Shown: in pieces, positions 25,791-34,638 of the stretch
Layout of the letters: every line of letters begins with the position of its first letter
How positions within the stretch are numbered: the stretch's first letter is position 1
From: Rhodospirillaceae bacterium
GTDB taxonomy: Bacteria > Pseudomonadota > Alphaproteobacteria > Puniceispirillales > Puniceispirillaceae
Assembly (NCBI GenBank): GCA_002731315.1
Contig: PCBG01000011.1
Coordinates: 1 to 57,033, forward strand
Direction of reading: 5' to 3'
DNA length: 57,033 nucleotides
The notes under the pieces: generated by a model
Seen by the model: the letters and a program-made list of their open reading frames with translations, nothing else
Databases searched by the model: none
Told to the model about the DNA's origin: nothing
Program-made: the position numbers and the translations under genes

Positions 25791-26168
25791 TCAGCCCTCC
25801 TCGGGAGATGATGTGTCCTGCGGCGTTGCAATATCCGCTTTCAGTTCATGCGGTGCCAGCGGGTCGAGAAACGGATTGCGATACAGCTTGTCATGGCTTT
25901 CGGTGCCAATCTCAAAGGTACAGTCACTTTTCGCCCGCGCAACGCACAGAATAACATAGCCGTTTGCGATCTGCCTGTTGTTCAGCGCCACCTGTGCCCG
26001 TTGGTCCACCTCGCCGTCAATCAATTTCGCCGCGCAGGTGATACAGCCGCCATATTTACAGCCATAGGGAAGGTCAACACCCTGATCACGCAGCTCGTCC
26101 AGCAACGGCTTGCGGCCTGTCACTTCAAACGTGGCGTTGCCGCGGTTGGCCACTGTGATCGTCGTCAT
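25791..26168 (-). CDS. Plant-type 2Fe-2S ferredoxin
   Basis: 125 residues. The start, ATG 26168, overlaps the stop of the SBP56 gene by ATGA. The [2Fe-2S] ligands are C37, C42, C45 (GCKYGGCITC) and C75 (VILCVA), the spacing of plant-type and oxygenase-associated ferredoxins. A C-terminal extension of about 40 residues follows the fold. As a small cytosolic electron carrier, coupled in translation to methanethiol oxidase, it may carry electrons in methanethiol metabolism or serve an unlinked oxygenase (inference). Confidence 0.9.
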   Translation of the reverse strand: MTTITVANRGNATFEVTGRKPLLDELRDQGVDLPYGCKYGGCITCAAKLIDGEVDQRAQVALNNRQIANGYVILCVARAKSDCTFEIGTESHDKLYRNPFLDPLAPHELKADIATPQDTSSPEEG

Positions 26169-27514
26169 AGCCAGATATCGCTTGTGCAGTCCCCGCCGGG
26201 ATAGCGTGTTTCGTGGCATCGTGACGGGCCGTTCGGCTCCTTGCCAAAATTGACGACAAAATCGGGATCGATTTCCATGCCGCCATTCTCGGTGTCACAA
26301 TTGACCATCAGCATGCAGCCGCCATTGGTACGGATCTCCGGATAGAACTGGTTGTCCCAGGTACTGAACAGCGATGTGGTAACATAGAGCCGCTTGCCAT
26401 CCAGCGATAGCTGGATCATCTGCGGGCCGCCGGTGACCTTTACCCCATTGACCTCTGGCGCTTTCTCCAGCAACCCGCCCATCCAGACCTGGCCGGTCAG
26501 TTTCGGATTATGCGGGTCGGAAATATCATATTGGCGGATATCCCCATGCAGCCAGTTGCAGAAATAGAGATATTTGTCATCCATCGACAAGAGGATGACC
26601 GAGATCACGCCCGGCACCGGGATCGGCCATTCGGGATGTGGCTCATTCTCGACATCAATGATTTTTTCCCACTGCCATTCGCCGGCATCATCCTTCCACC
26701 AATGGATGATGTTGGCTGACAGCGCGGCACCGCAGAAACCGTGCGAGCTGTCCGGATCATGGTGAAAGCGCACTTCTAGCGGGACCAGCCCGTCCTCGCC
26801 AAGATAGAAAGTCTGTTTCGGTTCCTTTTTCTCGAAATCCCACAGATGGATACGGCGGCCATATTTCAGATGGCCGACTTCTTCCAGGTCAAAGCCCGGC
26901 ATGAATGTGTTTGGTGCAGCCCATTCTGACGACGCCATTACATTGTGGCGGGGCTGGTACCAGAAATCATAGCCGAACGGGATGTCGCCCATCGAATTTT
27001 CCCAGCGTCCAAGAATGTTGAAATCCTTGTCGAGATGCAGATAGCCGCCCGGGGCCTCGCCCCTGGCATCACCCAGCATCGAAATAATGATCTCTGACCC
27101 CAGACAATGGATGGTGTGCGGTGCTGACAGGTCGGTCTTTGATTTGATCTCGGCCCCTTCAATGACTTTGTGTAGGCGCGGTGCGCGCGGGTCAGTGGCG
27201 GTATCGACGATATGGATGTTTGACGAGCGCACCCCCGGCACCAGCAGATAGCTGCGGCTCATCGAACTGTCATCAAAACAGGATGAACAGGCATTCCAGC
27301 CCATATGGTGCAACTCGTCCCCGATGCCGGGCATTTCCAGACGGTGGATCACCTGCGAATAGGTTGGGCTGTCCGGATCGGCATCAATTGTCACTAGATA
27401 GTCGGGTTTCTGGATGCCGGTACCGGTATAGATGGCGATGGTATAGAGGATGTTTTCGCGCGGCGCCCTGGTGGCATCCGCAGGACTGGCATAACCCGGG
27501 CCACAACATTCCAT
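26165..27514 (-). CDS. mtoX: SBP56 / methanethiol oxidase (selenium-binding protein family)
   Basis: 449 residues, the full family length. It starts MECCGPGYASP and ends YPGGDCTSDIWL, with CSSC at 76-79, GYDFWYQPRHNVM, NWLHGDIRQYDISDP and GGPQMIQLSLDGKRLY, all hallmarks of SELENBP1/MtoX. Characterised members are copper-dependent and oxidise methanethiol to formaldehyde, hydrogen sulfide and hydrogen peroxide. No signal peptide is present, unlike the periplasmic Hyphomicrobium enzyme, so a cytosolic location like animal SELENBP1 is expected. It lies in an operon with ferredoxin, CoA-binding, rhodanese and CitE-like genes. Family is certain; the reaction is inferred from homologues. Confidence 0.92.
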   Translation of the reverse strand: MECCGPGYASPADATRAPRENILYTIAIYTGTGIQKPDYLVTIDADPDSPTYSQVIHRLEMPGIGDELHHMGWNACSSCFDDSSMSRSYLLVPGVRSSNIHIVDTATDPRAPRLHKVIEGAEIKSKTDLSAPHTIHCLGSEIIISMLGDARGEAPGGYLHLDKDFNILGRWENSMGDIPFGYDFWYQPRHNVMASSEWAAPNTFMPGFDLEEVGHLKYGRRIHLWDFEKKEPKQTFYLGEDGLVPLEVRFHHDPDSSHGFCGAALSANIIHWWKDDAGEWQWEKIIDVENEPHPEWPIPVPGVISVILLSMDDKYLYFCNWLHGDIRQYDISDPHNPKLTGQVWMGGLLEKAPEVNGVKVTGGPQMIQLSLDGKRLYVTTSLFSTWDNQFYPEIRTNGGCMLMVNCDTENGGMEIDPDFVVNFGKEPNGPSRCHETRYPGGDCTSDIWL

Positions 27515-27532
27515 GTCGTTTTCTCCTTCTGC

Positions 27533-28393
27533 CTATAGACCCATTCTATCGGCGATGCCGATGATACGATACATCTCGCGCACCACCGGCTTTTCAATCA
27601 GCTTGCCGTCAACGACCACCAGTCCGGTATCAGCAGCCTCAAATTCTGCAATTATCCGTCGCGCCCGCGCAATGCGTTCGGGTGAGGGGGTGAATACCTC
27701 ATTCAGCGATGCGATCTGTTTCGGGTGAATCGACCCCTTGCCGGAAAAGCCCAGATCGCGTGCCTGTTCGGCAGAGATGCGCATGCCATCCATATCATCC
27801 AGATCGAGGAAGGGCACATCAATGACATCCAGTCCGGCGTCGGCGGCGGCACTGACAACCCGCGAGCGGGCATAGAGCAGATTGTCCCAATTGTTCGCGC
27901 ACCGCAACTCGGCGGCCATATCGACCCCGCCAAATAACAGCGATTCAATCCGGCTGCTGCAATGGGCAATCTCGACGGCAGCCTCCAGCCCGGCATTTGT
28001 CTCGATAATCACATGCAGGCGGGTTTCATGCCCGGCCTCGCTCAGCAATGCGTCCAGGATCACCACCTCGTCAGGCGTACGCACTTTCGGGATCATCAGC
28101 CCGGGTAGCGCTGTTTCGGCTTTCAGGATGGCGTCCAGATCCTCGATACCGAACCGTTCGCGTATCGAATTGATACGTACCAGCTTTTCGACCCCGTCCT
28201 CTGCCAACGGCTGTTCAAACAGCGCCAAGGCGTTGCGGCGTGCCTCCGCCTTGTCCTTTGGCGCAATGCCGTCTTCAAGTTCGACACAGACCATATCCGC
28301 GCCGCTGGCAAGCGCCTTGGGAAACATGTCGGGCCGCAGTCCAGGGGTAAAGATAAAGCTGCGGCGCGGGCGGATTTGTGGAACTTCGGTCAT
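27533..28393 (-). CDS. CitE-like HpcH/HpaI-family lyase (citryl/malyl-CoA lyase type)
   Basis: 286 residues, TIM-barrel fold. VELEDG (Mg/substrate), IPKVRTPDEV, HVIIETNAGLEAA with the metal-binding Glu, LLFGGVDMAAEL and the late GKGSIHPKQI motif match citrate-lyase beta / malyl-CoA lyase proteins. It probably cleaves or condenses a 3-hydroxyacyl-CoA of the malyl or methylmalyl kind; the exact substrate is unknown. It is the first gene of the operon, 18 nt before mtoX, and divergent from the MFS gene. Confidence 0.85.
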   Translation of the reverse strand: MTEVPQIRPRRSFIFTPGLRPDMFPKALASGADMVCVELEDGIAPKDKAEARRNALALFEQPLAEDGVEKLVRINSIRERFGIEDLDAILKAETALPGLMIPKVRTPDEVVILDALLSEAGHETRLHVIIETNAGLEAAVEIAHCSSRIESLLFGGVDMAAELRCANNWDNLLYARSRVVSAAADAGLDVIDVPFLDLDDMDGMRISAEQARDLGFSGKGSIHPKQIASLNEVFTPSPERIARARRIIAEFEAADTGLVVVDGKLIEKPVVREMYRIIGIADRMGL

Positions 28394-28601
28394 GTGACCA
28401 GACCCTTTTCATGGTACCTCAGAGACAGCTTATCGCACGCGCCTCATCCCGCAAGGATAATAGCTGCCCCCGCCTTTCAAAGCTGCATGTTACAGGACAC
28501 ATTCGATGGACCGCATTTCACTGGTATTCATATGCCGCAATGCATAGCATGGCGCCGTGAAAGGGGCAGGCAGGGAACAGCCTGCTGCAAGGTATGCGCA
28601 G

Positions 28602-29804
28602 ATGATTTCAGCGATCCAGTCAAAGCGTGTTTCGGATCTCTATCTGAATATCAGCCATTTTCTTGACCATTTCATCATGCTGGTCTTTGCCAAGGCGGCC
28701 TATGATGCCGGCCGGTATTTCGGCCTCGGCTATGAGGAAATCATGGTCTATGGGGTGGGTGGCTTTGTGCTGTTTGGAGGGATGGCCCCGGTGGCCGCGC
28801 ACCTTGCCGAAAGGTTTTCGCGCTCTGCCCTTATGGTCATTTTCCATTTCGGGATCGGCCTTGCTGCCATTCTGGCGGCGATGGCGCAATCGATTTGGCA
28901 GCTCTCGGCGGCCATTGGCCTGATTGGCATTTTTGCCGCAATCTACCATCCTGTCGGTATTGCCATGCTGATCCAGAGCAACCAGCGCATCGGGTTCCGG
29001 CTGGGTGTCAACGGGGTGTTCGGCAATATGGGTGTTGCCGCCGCGCCGCTGTTGATCGGGGTTCTGCTGACGATGGGTGACTGGCGGCTATGTTTTGCTG
29101 TCTCTGGCCTGTTCTGTATTGCTTATGGTTTTGCATTTGTGATGGCGCTGTATGGTGATGCGCCATCGCCATCCAGATCGGCCAAGAAGGGCAGCAGCGG
29201 CTTTGCACCCAACTGGAAACTGGCGCTGGGGGCGATGCTGCTGTCGACCGCCAGTGGCGGCTTTATCTTTGGTGCCATGACCTTTGTCGTGCCGCGTTAT
29301 TTCGAAATCTCGCTGACTGGCATTTCAACCTCAGTGGCGATGACAGGTCTGCTGGCGGCCATTGTCTATGCCGTTGCCTCGTTTTCGCAGGTTGGCGTTG
29401 GCTGGCTGATTGACCGGGTGCCGCCAAAATGGGTGCTGATGGCGATTGGTGCCGGGCAGGTTGTTTTCGTCGCGCTGACGGCCCTTTATGCCGACTATGC
29501 GCTGTTCTTCGCCATGCTGGTGGCGATGAGCTTTGTCTTCGGACAAATCCCGATCACAGATACCATCCTGTCACGCTATGTGCCGGATGACTGGCGCGCG
29601 CGCATCCTCAGCGTGAAATTCATGGTCAACCTGTCCATCGGGGCATCGGTACTGCCGATCTGCGGAGCCATTCTGCAGAATGGCCATGAAATGGCGTCCC
29701 TGTTCAGTGTGATGAGCGGGCTTGCCTGCCTTGTCGTGCTGGCGGCGCTGTTGCTGCCGGTGCAGTCCGAAGCGCATCGGCTGGATCGTCAACCGGCAGA
29801 ATGA
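28602..29804 (+). CDS. Major facilitator superfamily transporter
   Basis: 400 residues from ATG 28602; an earlier in-frame start at 28557 would add a poorly conserved 15-residue tail. About twelve hydrophobic helices; the loop between helices 2 and 3 is HLAERFSR and the corresponding second-half loop is WLIDRVPP, both MFS-like. Inner-membrane importer or exporter of unknown substrate. It is divergent from the CitE/mtoX operon, so the two may share a control region of about 200 nt (28394-28601), in which I saw no clear motif. Confidence 0.88.
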   Translation: MISAIQSKRVSDLYLNISHFLDHFIMLVFAKAAYDAGRYFGLGYEEIMVYGVGGFVLFGGMAPVAAHLAERFSRSALMVIFHFGIGLAAILAAMAQSIWQLSAAIGLIGIFAAIYHPVGIAMLIQSNQRIGFRLGVNGVFGNMGVAAAPLLIGVLLTMGDWRLCFAVSGLFCIAYGFAFVMALYGDAPSPSRSAKKGSSGFAPNWKLALGAMLLSTASGGFIFGAMTFVVPRYFEISLTGISTSVAMTGLLAAIVYAVASFSQVGVGWLIDRVPPKWVLMAIGAGQVVFVALTALYADYALFFAMLVAMSFVFGQIPITDTILSRYVPDDWRARILSVKFMVNLSIGASVLPICGAILQNGHEMASLFSVMSGLACLVVLAALLLPVQSEAHRLDRQPAE

Positions 29805-29937
29805 ACGGGCCGGCCGAACAGGTCAGTCATAATTGGACTTTCCCGGCCGCACATTGCATAGTGCGCGTGGCCCATACGCTGCTTCCCTATGATGCGCCCC
29901 CGAATGGCAGCAACATGAAGGTCGAGGCACCAGTCAC

Positions 29938-31332
29938 ATGTCGCGAACGCATGATCTGACCCAAGGGTCGTTGCCACTGCATTTCAAACGGCTGGCAGTC
30001 CCCGCTGCCATCGGCATGGTGTTCACCACGCTATATAATGTTGTGGATGTCTATTTTGCCGGCCTGATCGGCACGGATGCACAGGCTGGTCTTGCCATCA
30101 GTTTTCAGGCCTTCTTCATCTGCATCACCTTTGGCTTTGGCCTGTCTTCCGCGATGACGGCACTTGTCGGTAATGCCATCGGCGCAAAACAGGCTGACGA
30201 AGCGCGCATTCTAGCCGCGCGGGGTATTGGGTTTGGCGTGATCATAACGGTCGTGCTTGCTATCATTGCCTGGTTCGTCGGACCTGAACTGATCAAGCTT
30301 GTCTCGACAGAGGGTAGTTACCGTGATGCGGGCACGCGCTATTTCCGCTTTCTGCTGTTGTCATTGCCGGGGTTCATTCTGGCCTTTGGCGTGAATGGCC
30401 TGTTGCAGTCACAGGGAGACACCGTGTCAATGCAGCGCGGTCAGATCGCGGCCTTTTTTGCGAATATCGGGCTGAACCCGCTATTTGTATTCGGAATTCC
30501 CGGCATATGGGGCGGAATGGGATTTGACGGTATCGCCATTTCTACGGCGCTCAGCCAGACGGGAATCATGGTCTATGTGTTATGGCGGGTATCACAGACG
30601 GACCTGATGGCCGGGGTTACGCGTGCCTGTTTCCGGCCGGCGGCCGACACCTATAACCAGATCGTAAAGCAGATGTTGCCGGTCAGCATGACCATGGCGG
30701 TGATGATGACTGCCGGTTTTGTCGTACAGTATTATCTGAAAGGATTTGGCACGTCGGCGGTGGCCGCCTATGGTGTGGCGCTTCGTGTCGAACAGCTGTT
30801 CCTGCTGCCGGTATTCGGCCTGACCGGCGCATTACTGCCTATCGCGGCGCAGAATTTTGGTGCGGACCATCATGCGCGCGTGCGACAGGCCTTGCTGGAG
30901 TGCTGGAAATTCGGCTGGATGTTTATGGCGGTGGCCTGCCCCATCCTGTATTTTGCTGCGCCGCTGCTGATGCGCAGCTTTACCGATGATCCCGATGTGA
31001 TTGCCATCGGCGTCAGCTATCTTCGGATCGACGGGTTTATCCTGCCAATCTATATGATGCTTTTTGCAATCAATTCCTTTTTGCAGGCGCTGAAACGACC
31101 GATCTGGACCTTCTGGATCGGCGTCTATCGCCAGGCCTTTGGCGTGGCTTTCTTTTCTTGGGTGTATGTGGCGTTGATGGGTTTCGGTGTCATGGGTGTA
31201 TGGTTTGGCATTGCGACAAGCGTTGTGTCCGGGTGGCTGATTTCTTTAGTAGTGGCGGAGCATGTAGCTCGAAAATCTATTGGTGGCTTATGGAAGCCGA
31301 TCGATAATCAACAATCTTTAAACCGTCGTTAA
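29938..31332 (+). CDS. MATE-family efflux transporter
   Basis: 464 residues and about twelve transmembrane helices in two six-helix halves. The N-terminal FKRLAVPAAIGMVFTTLYNVVDVYFAGLIG and later INSFLQALKRP fit DinF/NorM-type MATE proteins. It exports cationic or other amphipathic compounds using Na+ or H+. It starts ATG TCG CGA after a 133-nt gap; codon use turns slightly AT-richer at its last 100 nt. Confidence 0.9.
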   Translation: MSRTHDLTQGSLPLHFKRLAVPAAIGMVFTTLYNVVDVYFAGLIGTDAQAGLAISFQAFFICITFGFGLSSAMTALVGNAIGAKQADEARILAARGIGFGVIITVVLAIIAWFVGPELIKLVSTEGSYRDAGTRYFRFLLLSLPGFILAFGVNGLLQSQGDTVSMQRGQIAAFFANIGLNPLFVFGIPGIWGGMGFDGIAISTALSQTGIMVYVLWRVSQTDLMAGVTRACFRPAADTYNQIVKQMLPVSMTMAVMMTAGFVVQYYLKGFGTSAVAAYGVALRVEQLFLLPVFGLTGALLPIAAQNFGADHHARVRQALLECWKFGWMFMAVACPILYFAAPLLMRSFTDDPDVIAIGVSYLRIDGFILPIYMMLFAINSFLQALKRPIWTFWIGVYRQAFGVAFFSWVYVALMGFGVMGVWFGIATSVVSGWLISLVVAEHVARKSIGGLWKPIDNQQSLNRR

Positions 31333-31417
31333 GGTTTATTGTTTGCCAAATCGTAATTTGAAGCTATTCTAATTATCAATAAGTAGCCAATCATTGCTCA
31401 CTCGGGGGAGGGGATCA

Positions 31418-32470
31418 ATGAAGTTCAGTATCCAGCTGTCGGCAGATTACCCTGACAAGGATTATGGCGGCAATCGCGTTTATGGTGATATGCTTGCGCA
31501 AGCGACACTTGCCGACCGGTTGAATTTCGACTCTGTCACAATCACCGAGCATCATTTCATGAACTGCCTGATGATGCCGGCACCGCTACAGTTTGCAGTG
31601 AAGATTGCGGCACATACGGATCAGTTGGACATTCTAACTGCCATTTCAATCCTACCAATTCGCGACATGCGTATTTTTGCGGGAGAGGTTGTGCTGGCCG
31701 ACATCTTTACAGAGGGGCGACTGGTCCTCGGTGTTGGGCGTGGCAATTTTCGTTATGAACTTGAGAGGCTTGGCATCCCGATGGATGAAACCCGTGCGCG
31801 GTTCGATGAAGCGCTGGAGGTACTGCAGGCACTTTTGACGCGCGAAGAAGTGTCCTGGGATGGCGACTATTACAAATTCGACCCTCTGACCATCATGCCG
31901 CGCCCGCTGAACCCGGGTGGTCCGCCAATGATGATGGCGGCGGTCAATCCAGAGGCCATCTATCACTGTGCGCGGCAGGGCTATCACGTCCAGACAACGC
32001 CGCTGGCGGGCAGCAAGTCTTTTCTGCAGGAGCAGGTAGATGCGTTCAATCGCGGCAAGGATGAGGCTGGCGAGACCGGCGCCGATCTGACGCTGACGCT
32101 GTTGCGTGTTGGTTTCATGTGCCATAGCGAGATGGAAAAACGTGAACGAATGCAGATGGCGCACGCCTTCCTTGGACGCTTTGATAATGTTCATGAGGGC
32201 GCGGGCATCGTGGATAATGGCATGGTGCGTGCGCTGCCTCGACGCCAGCCCATTGACCAGATGGCAAAGAATGTGCTCATCGGCATGAAACAGGAAATGA
32301 TCGATAAGCTGTCACTATTCGACGAGATGGGCATCGATCGCATCATCCTAAATGTGAATTTTGGCTGCGATCCGCATGAAACGCTCGATTCAATCCAGTA
32401 TTTTGCTGAGGAAGTCATGCCGCATTTCTCCGACAACAAGGACGGAAACACACGCAGGATTGTCGCTTGA
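31418..32470 (+). CDS. Luciferase-like flavin-dependent monooxygenase
   Basis: 350 residues from ATG 31418, directly preceded by a GGGGGAGGGG ribosome site. TIM-barrel luciferase family: SVTITEHHF near the N-terminus, LVLGVGRGNFRYE, and PPMMMAAVNPEA. It uses reduced flavin and oxygen to oxidise an organic substrate that cannot be told from sequence (alkanal, alkanesulfonate and nitrilotriacetate relatives exist). The gene is convergent with the broken alcohol dehydrogenase gene, with only 15 nt between them. Confidence 0.85.
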   Translation: MKFSIQLSADYPDKDYGGNRVYGDMLAQATLADRLNFDSVTITEHHFMNCLMMPAPLQFAVKIAAHTDQLDILTAISILPIRDMRIFAGEVVLADIFTEGRLVLGVGRGNFRYELERLGIPMDETRARFDEALEVLQALLTREEVSWDGDYYKFDPLTIMPRPLNPGGPPMMMAAVNPEAIYHCARQGYHVQTTPLAGSKSFLQEQVDAFNRGKDEAGETGADLTLTLLRVGFMCHSEMEKRERMQMAHAFLGRFDNVHEGAGIVDNGMVRALPRRQPIDQMAKNVLIGMKQEMIDKLSLFDEMGIDRIILNVNFGCDPHETLDSIQYFAEEVMPHFSDNKDGNTRRIVA

Positions 32471-32485
32471 ATTGTTGTATCAATG

Positions 32486-33626
32486 CTAGATGTAGGACTC
32501 AAAAAGCGCTCTCACGCTTTCGACAGTGAGGTTTACTGGATTTCCACCACATGATGGGTCCTGCAGCGCCATGTCAACAAGTTCCTCCATCCTGTCATCC
32601 GTGACGCCCATCTCGCCGAGACGGCGCGGAATGCCAAGACTGTCATTGAAGCCCTGCACGATTTCACAGAAGCCTTCAAAGCCGCCTTCAATCCCGATAT
32701 AGAATGCCGCCATATCAAACCGATCGCGGATTGCAGGCGCGTTGAGTTTTAGCACCGCCGGCATACAGACAACATTGGTCGTGCAATGGTCCGTATTGAA
32801 GACAGCCCCTACCGGATGGCTTAGGGCGTGGATAGCACCAAGCCCTTTTTGAAAGGCGACTGCGCCCATCATCGCCGCACTCATTAACTGCGTCCGCGCT
32901 TCCATATCTTTGGGGTCGGTATAAGCGCGGGGCAAATAGGTGATGACAAGCCGCATGCCTTCCAACGCGATTCCCTGTGACATCGGGTGGTAATGCGGGC
33001 TGCTGAAGACCTCAACACAATGCGCAAAGGCATCAAGTCCGGTGCCTGCGGTAATGGCTTTCGGCATCCCCACTGTCAGTTCCGGATCGGCAATCACCGC
33101 AGACGGCAGTATTTTAGGATGAGAGATAATCTTTTTCACATGCGTTTTGGCATTAGTGAGGACGCCAGCCCGTCCAACCTCTGATCCGGTGCCCGCCGTC
33201 GTTGGCACAGCAACAATCGGGGCAATAGCGTTGACATCGGCGCGTGTCCACCAGTCGCCAACTTCCTCAAAGTCCCAGACCGACCGGTTTTGGCCAGCCA
33301 TAAAGGCAACAAGCTTACCAAGGTCAAGGCTCGAGCCACCGCCAAAGGAGATCACGCCGTCATGGCCACCATCCCTGAAAGCCGCGACATCAGCGACGAG
33401 ATTGATCTCATTCGGATTTGGGTCGACAGCACTAAAAAGGGCCCGCCCAAGCCCGGCAGCATCAAGAATATTAAGCGCCCGCGATGACCGATAGGCTGGC
33501 AAGGCCAGAATCAGTCAGTAGCAGTGGGTTGCTGATACCCGCCTGCGCACAGGCTGCGGGTAACTCGGCAAGGCGGCCGGCCCCAAATCGCACGGCGGTC
33601 GGATAGTACCAGTTTCCCTGCAACAT
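32486..33626 (-). pseudogene. Iron-containing alcohol dehydrogenase broken by one frameshift
   Basis: Two overlapping reading frames together make one complete Fe-ADH. The first (from ATG 33626, or from a GTG at 33686 inside the TauD end) encodes YYPTAVRFGAGRLAELP and LLLTDSGLASL, then stops at 33471. The second, open from 33502, continues with NILDAAGLG, GGGSSLDLGK, AGTGSEV and the metal-ligand region FAHCVEV...ALSHP...FNTDH. A single missing base within about 33474-33502 explains the break. It would be an NAD(P)-linked dehydrogenase of an alcohol or hydroxy acid. Either a recent pseudogene or a sequencing error; the rest of the coding sequence looks undamaged, which favours error or very recent loss. 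Confidence 0.82.
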
Positions 33627-33669
33627 CACATTGTTATCGGTCTTGCGAAGATATTCTCTTGGGCCGCCA

Positions 33670-34518
33670 TTACCGGGGTCGATCACCCTTGATGGTCACG
33701 CGACGGCCCTTGCGCTCTTCTGGCCAGTAATCCCATATGGCGCGGTGCATGCAGCACCGATTGTCCCAGAATGCCATATCATTCAGCGTCCAGCGGAACC
33801 GGATCTGATGATCAATATGCTCAGCCTGCTCAAATAGAATAGTCAGCACGGCATCGCTTTCGGACGGGGACAGTTCATTGATCTTTGTGGTGAATGTACG
33901 GTTAATAAACAGCGCCTTACGCCCTGTGTCAGGATGAGTGCGCACGATAGGATGCACTGCAACGGGACAGTCGATATCGGTATCATTGCGCCCACGATCG
34001 CCATAGCGGCCTCGATAGATATGTTCGGATTCGTGCGTTGCCGTCAGCCCGTCCAGCATGCGTCTGACCGGCTCTGAGAGACCATCATAGGCACTATACA
34101 TGTCACTAAACATCGTGTCGCCGCCGCAGGACGGGGCGATATGGATCTGCAACATTGTACCAAGGGGGGGTTCTTTATCGCAGGACACATCCGAATGCCA
34201 GAATTCACCATTGGCGATCTTGGAATCCCTTGTGGCGTGAATCTCGAAAATTTCGGGATGGCTTGCCATGGTCGGGGCAGCCGGGTGTGCATGTAACCCG
34301 CCAAACCGCTTGCCAAATGCGACATGCAGATCTGGTGGGATTTCCACCTGTTCCTTGAAGAATAGCACCTGATAGTCAAGAAAGGCCTGCCGTATATCTT
34401 TAAACTGCTCGTCAGATACCGACTTTGCTAGATCAACCCCATAGATTTCCGCACCAAGATTAGGCGCGAATGGACGTGCCTCAATATGCTGATAGCTGTT
34501 CTGCCTGATTGCGACCAT
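33670..34518 (-). CDS. TauD/TfdA-family Fe(II)/2-oxoglutarate dioxygenase
   Basis: 282 residues. The iron-binding HxD is H108-x-D110 (FWHSD), and the distal His lies in CCMHRAIWDY with the 2-oxoglutarate-binding Arg further on (RRVTIKG). The family hydroxylates small acids such as taurine, 2,4-D or alkyl sulfates, releasing succinate and CO2. The substrate is not apparent. GGAGG lies 10 nt before the ATG. It is followed at once by the Fe-ADH gene, so a hydroxylase-dehydrogenase pair is suggested. Confidence 0.9.
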   Translation of the reverse strand: MVAIRQNSYQHIEARPFAPNLGAEIYGVDLAKSVSDEQFKDIRQAFLDYQVLFFKEQVEIPPDLHVAFGKRFGGLHAHPAAPTMASHPEIFEIHATRDSKIANGEFWHSDVSCDKEPPLGTMLQIHIAPSCGGDTMFSDMYSAYDGLSEPVRRMLDGLTATHESEHIYRGRYGDRGRNDTDIDCPVAVHPIVRTHPDTGRKALFINRTFTTKINELSPSESDAVLTILFEQAEHIDHQIRFRWTLNDMAFWDNRCCMHRAIWDYWPEERKGRRVTIKGDRPR

Positions 34519-34615
34519 CGGGTTGCGTCCTCCATTGGCGGCATCGCTATGCCATTGGTATTTACTCTGGTTACTATCTCTGGAATTTAGATCGCAGACA
34601 AGCTCCTGAAACGCG

Positions 34616-34636
34616 CTGGCCTGCCGGACCGGCCAG
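34616..34636 (-). terminator. GC-rich hairpin just after the thiolase stop
   Basis: 6-bp arms CTGGCC and GGCCAG with a 9-nt loop, beginning 3 nt after the thiolase stop codon in transcription direction. There is no U-rich tail, so it would be at most a weak or Rho-assisted terminator. Confidence 0.3.
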
Positions 34637-34638
34637 AA

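Noticed and set aside
26938..27162. Overlapping frame inside the SBP56 gene (and many similar frames elsewhere in the GC-rich half)
   Set aside because: These are long open frames caused by GC-rich codon use; their translations are Arg/Pro/Ser-rich without family motifs.
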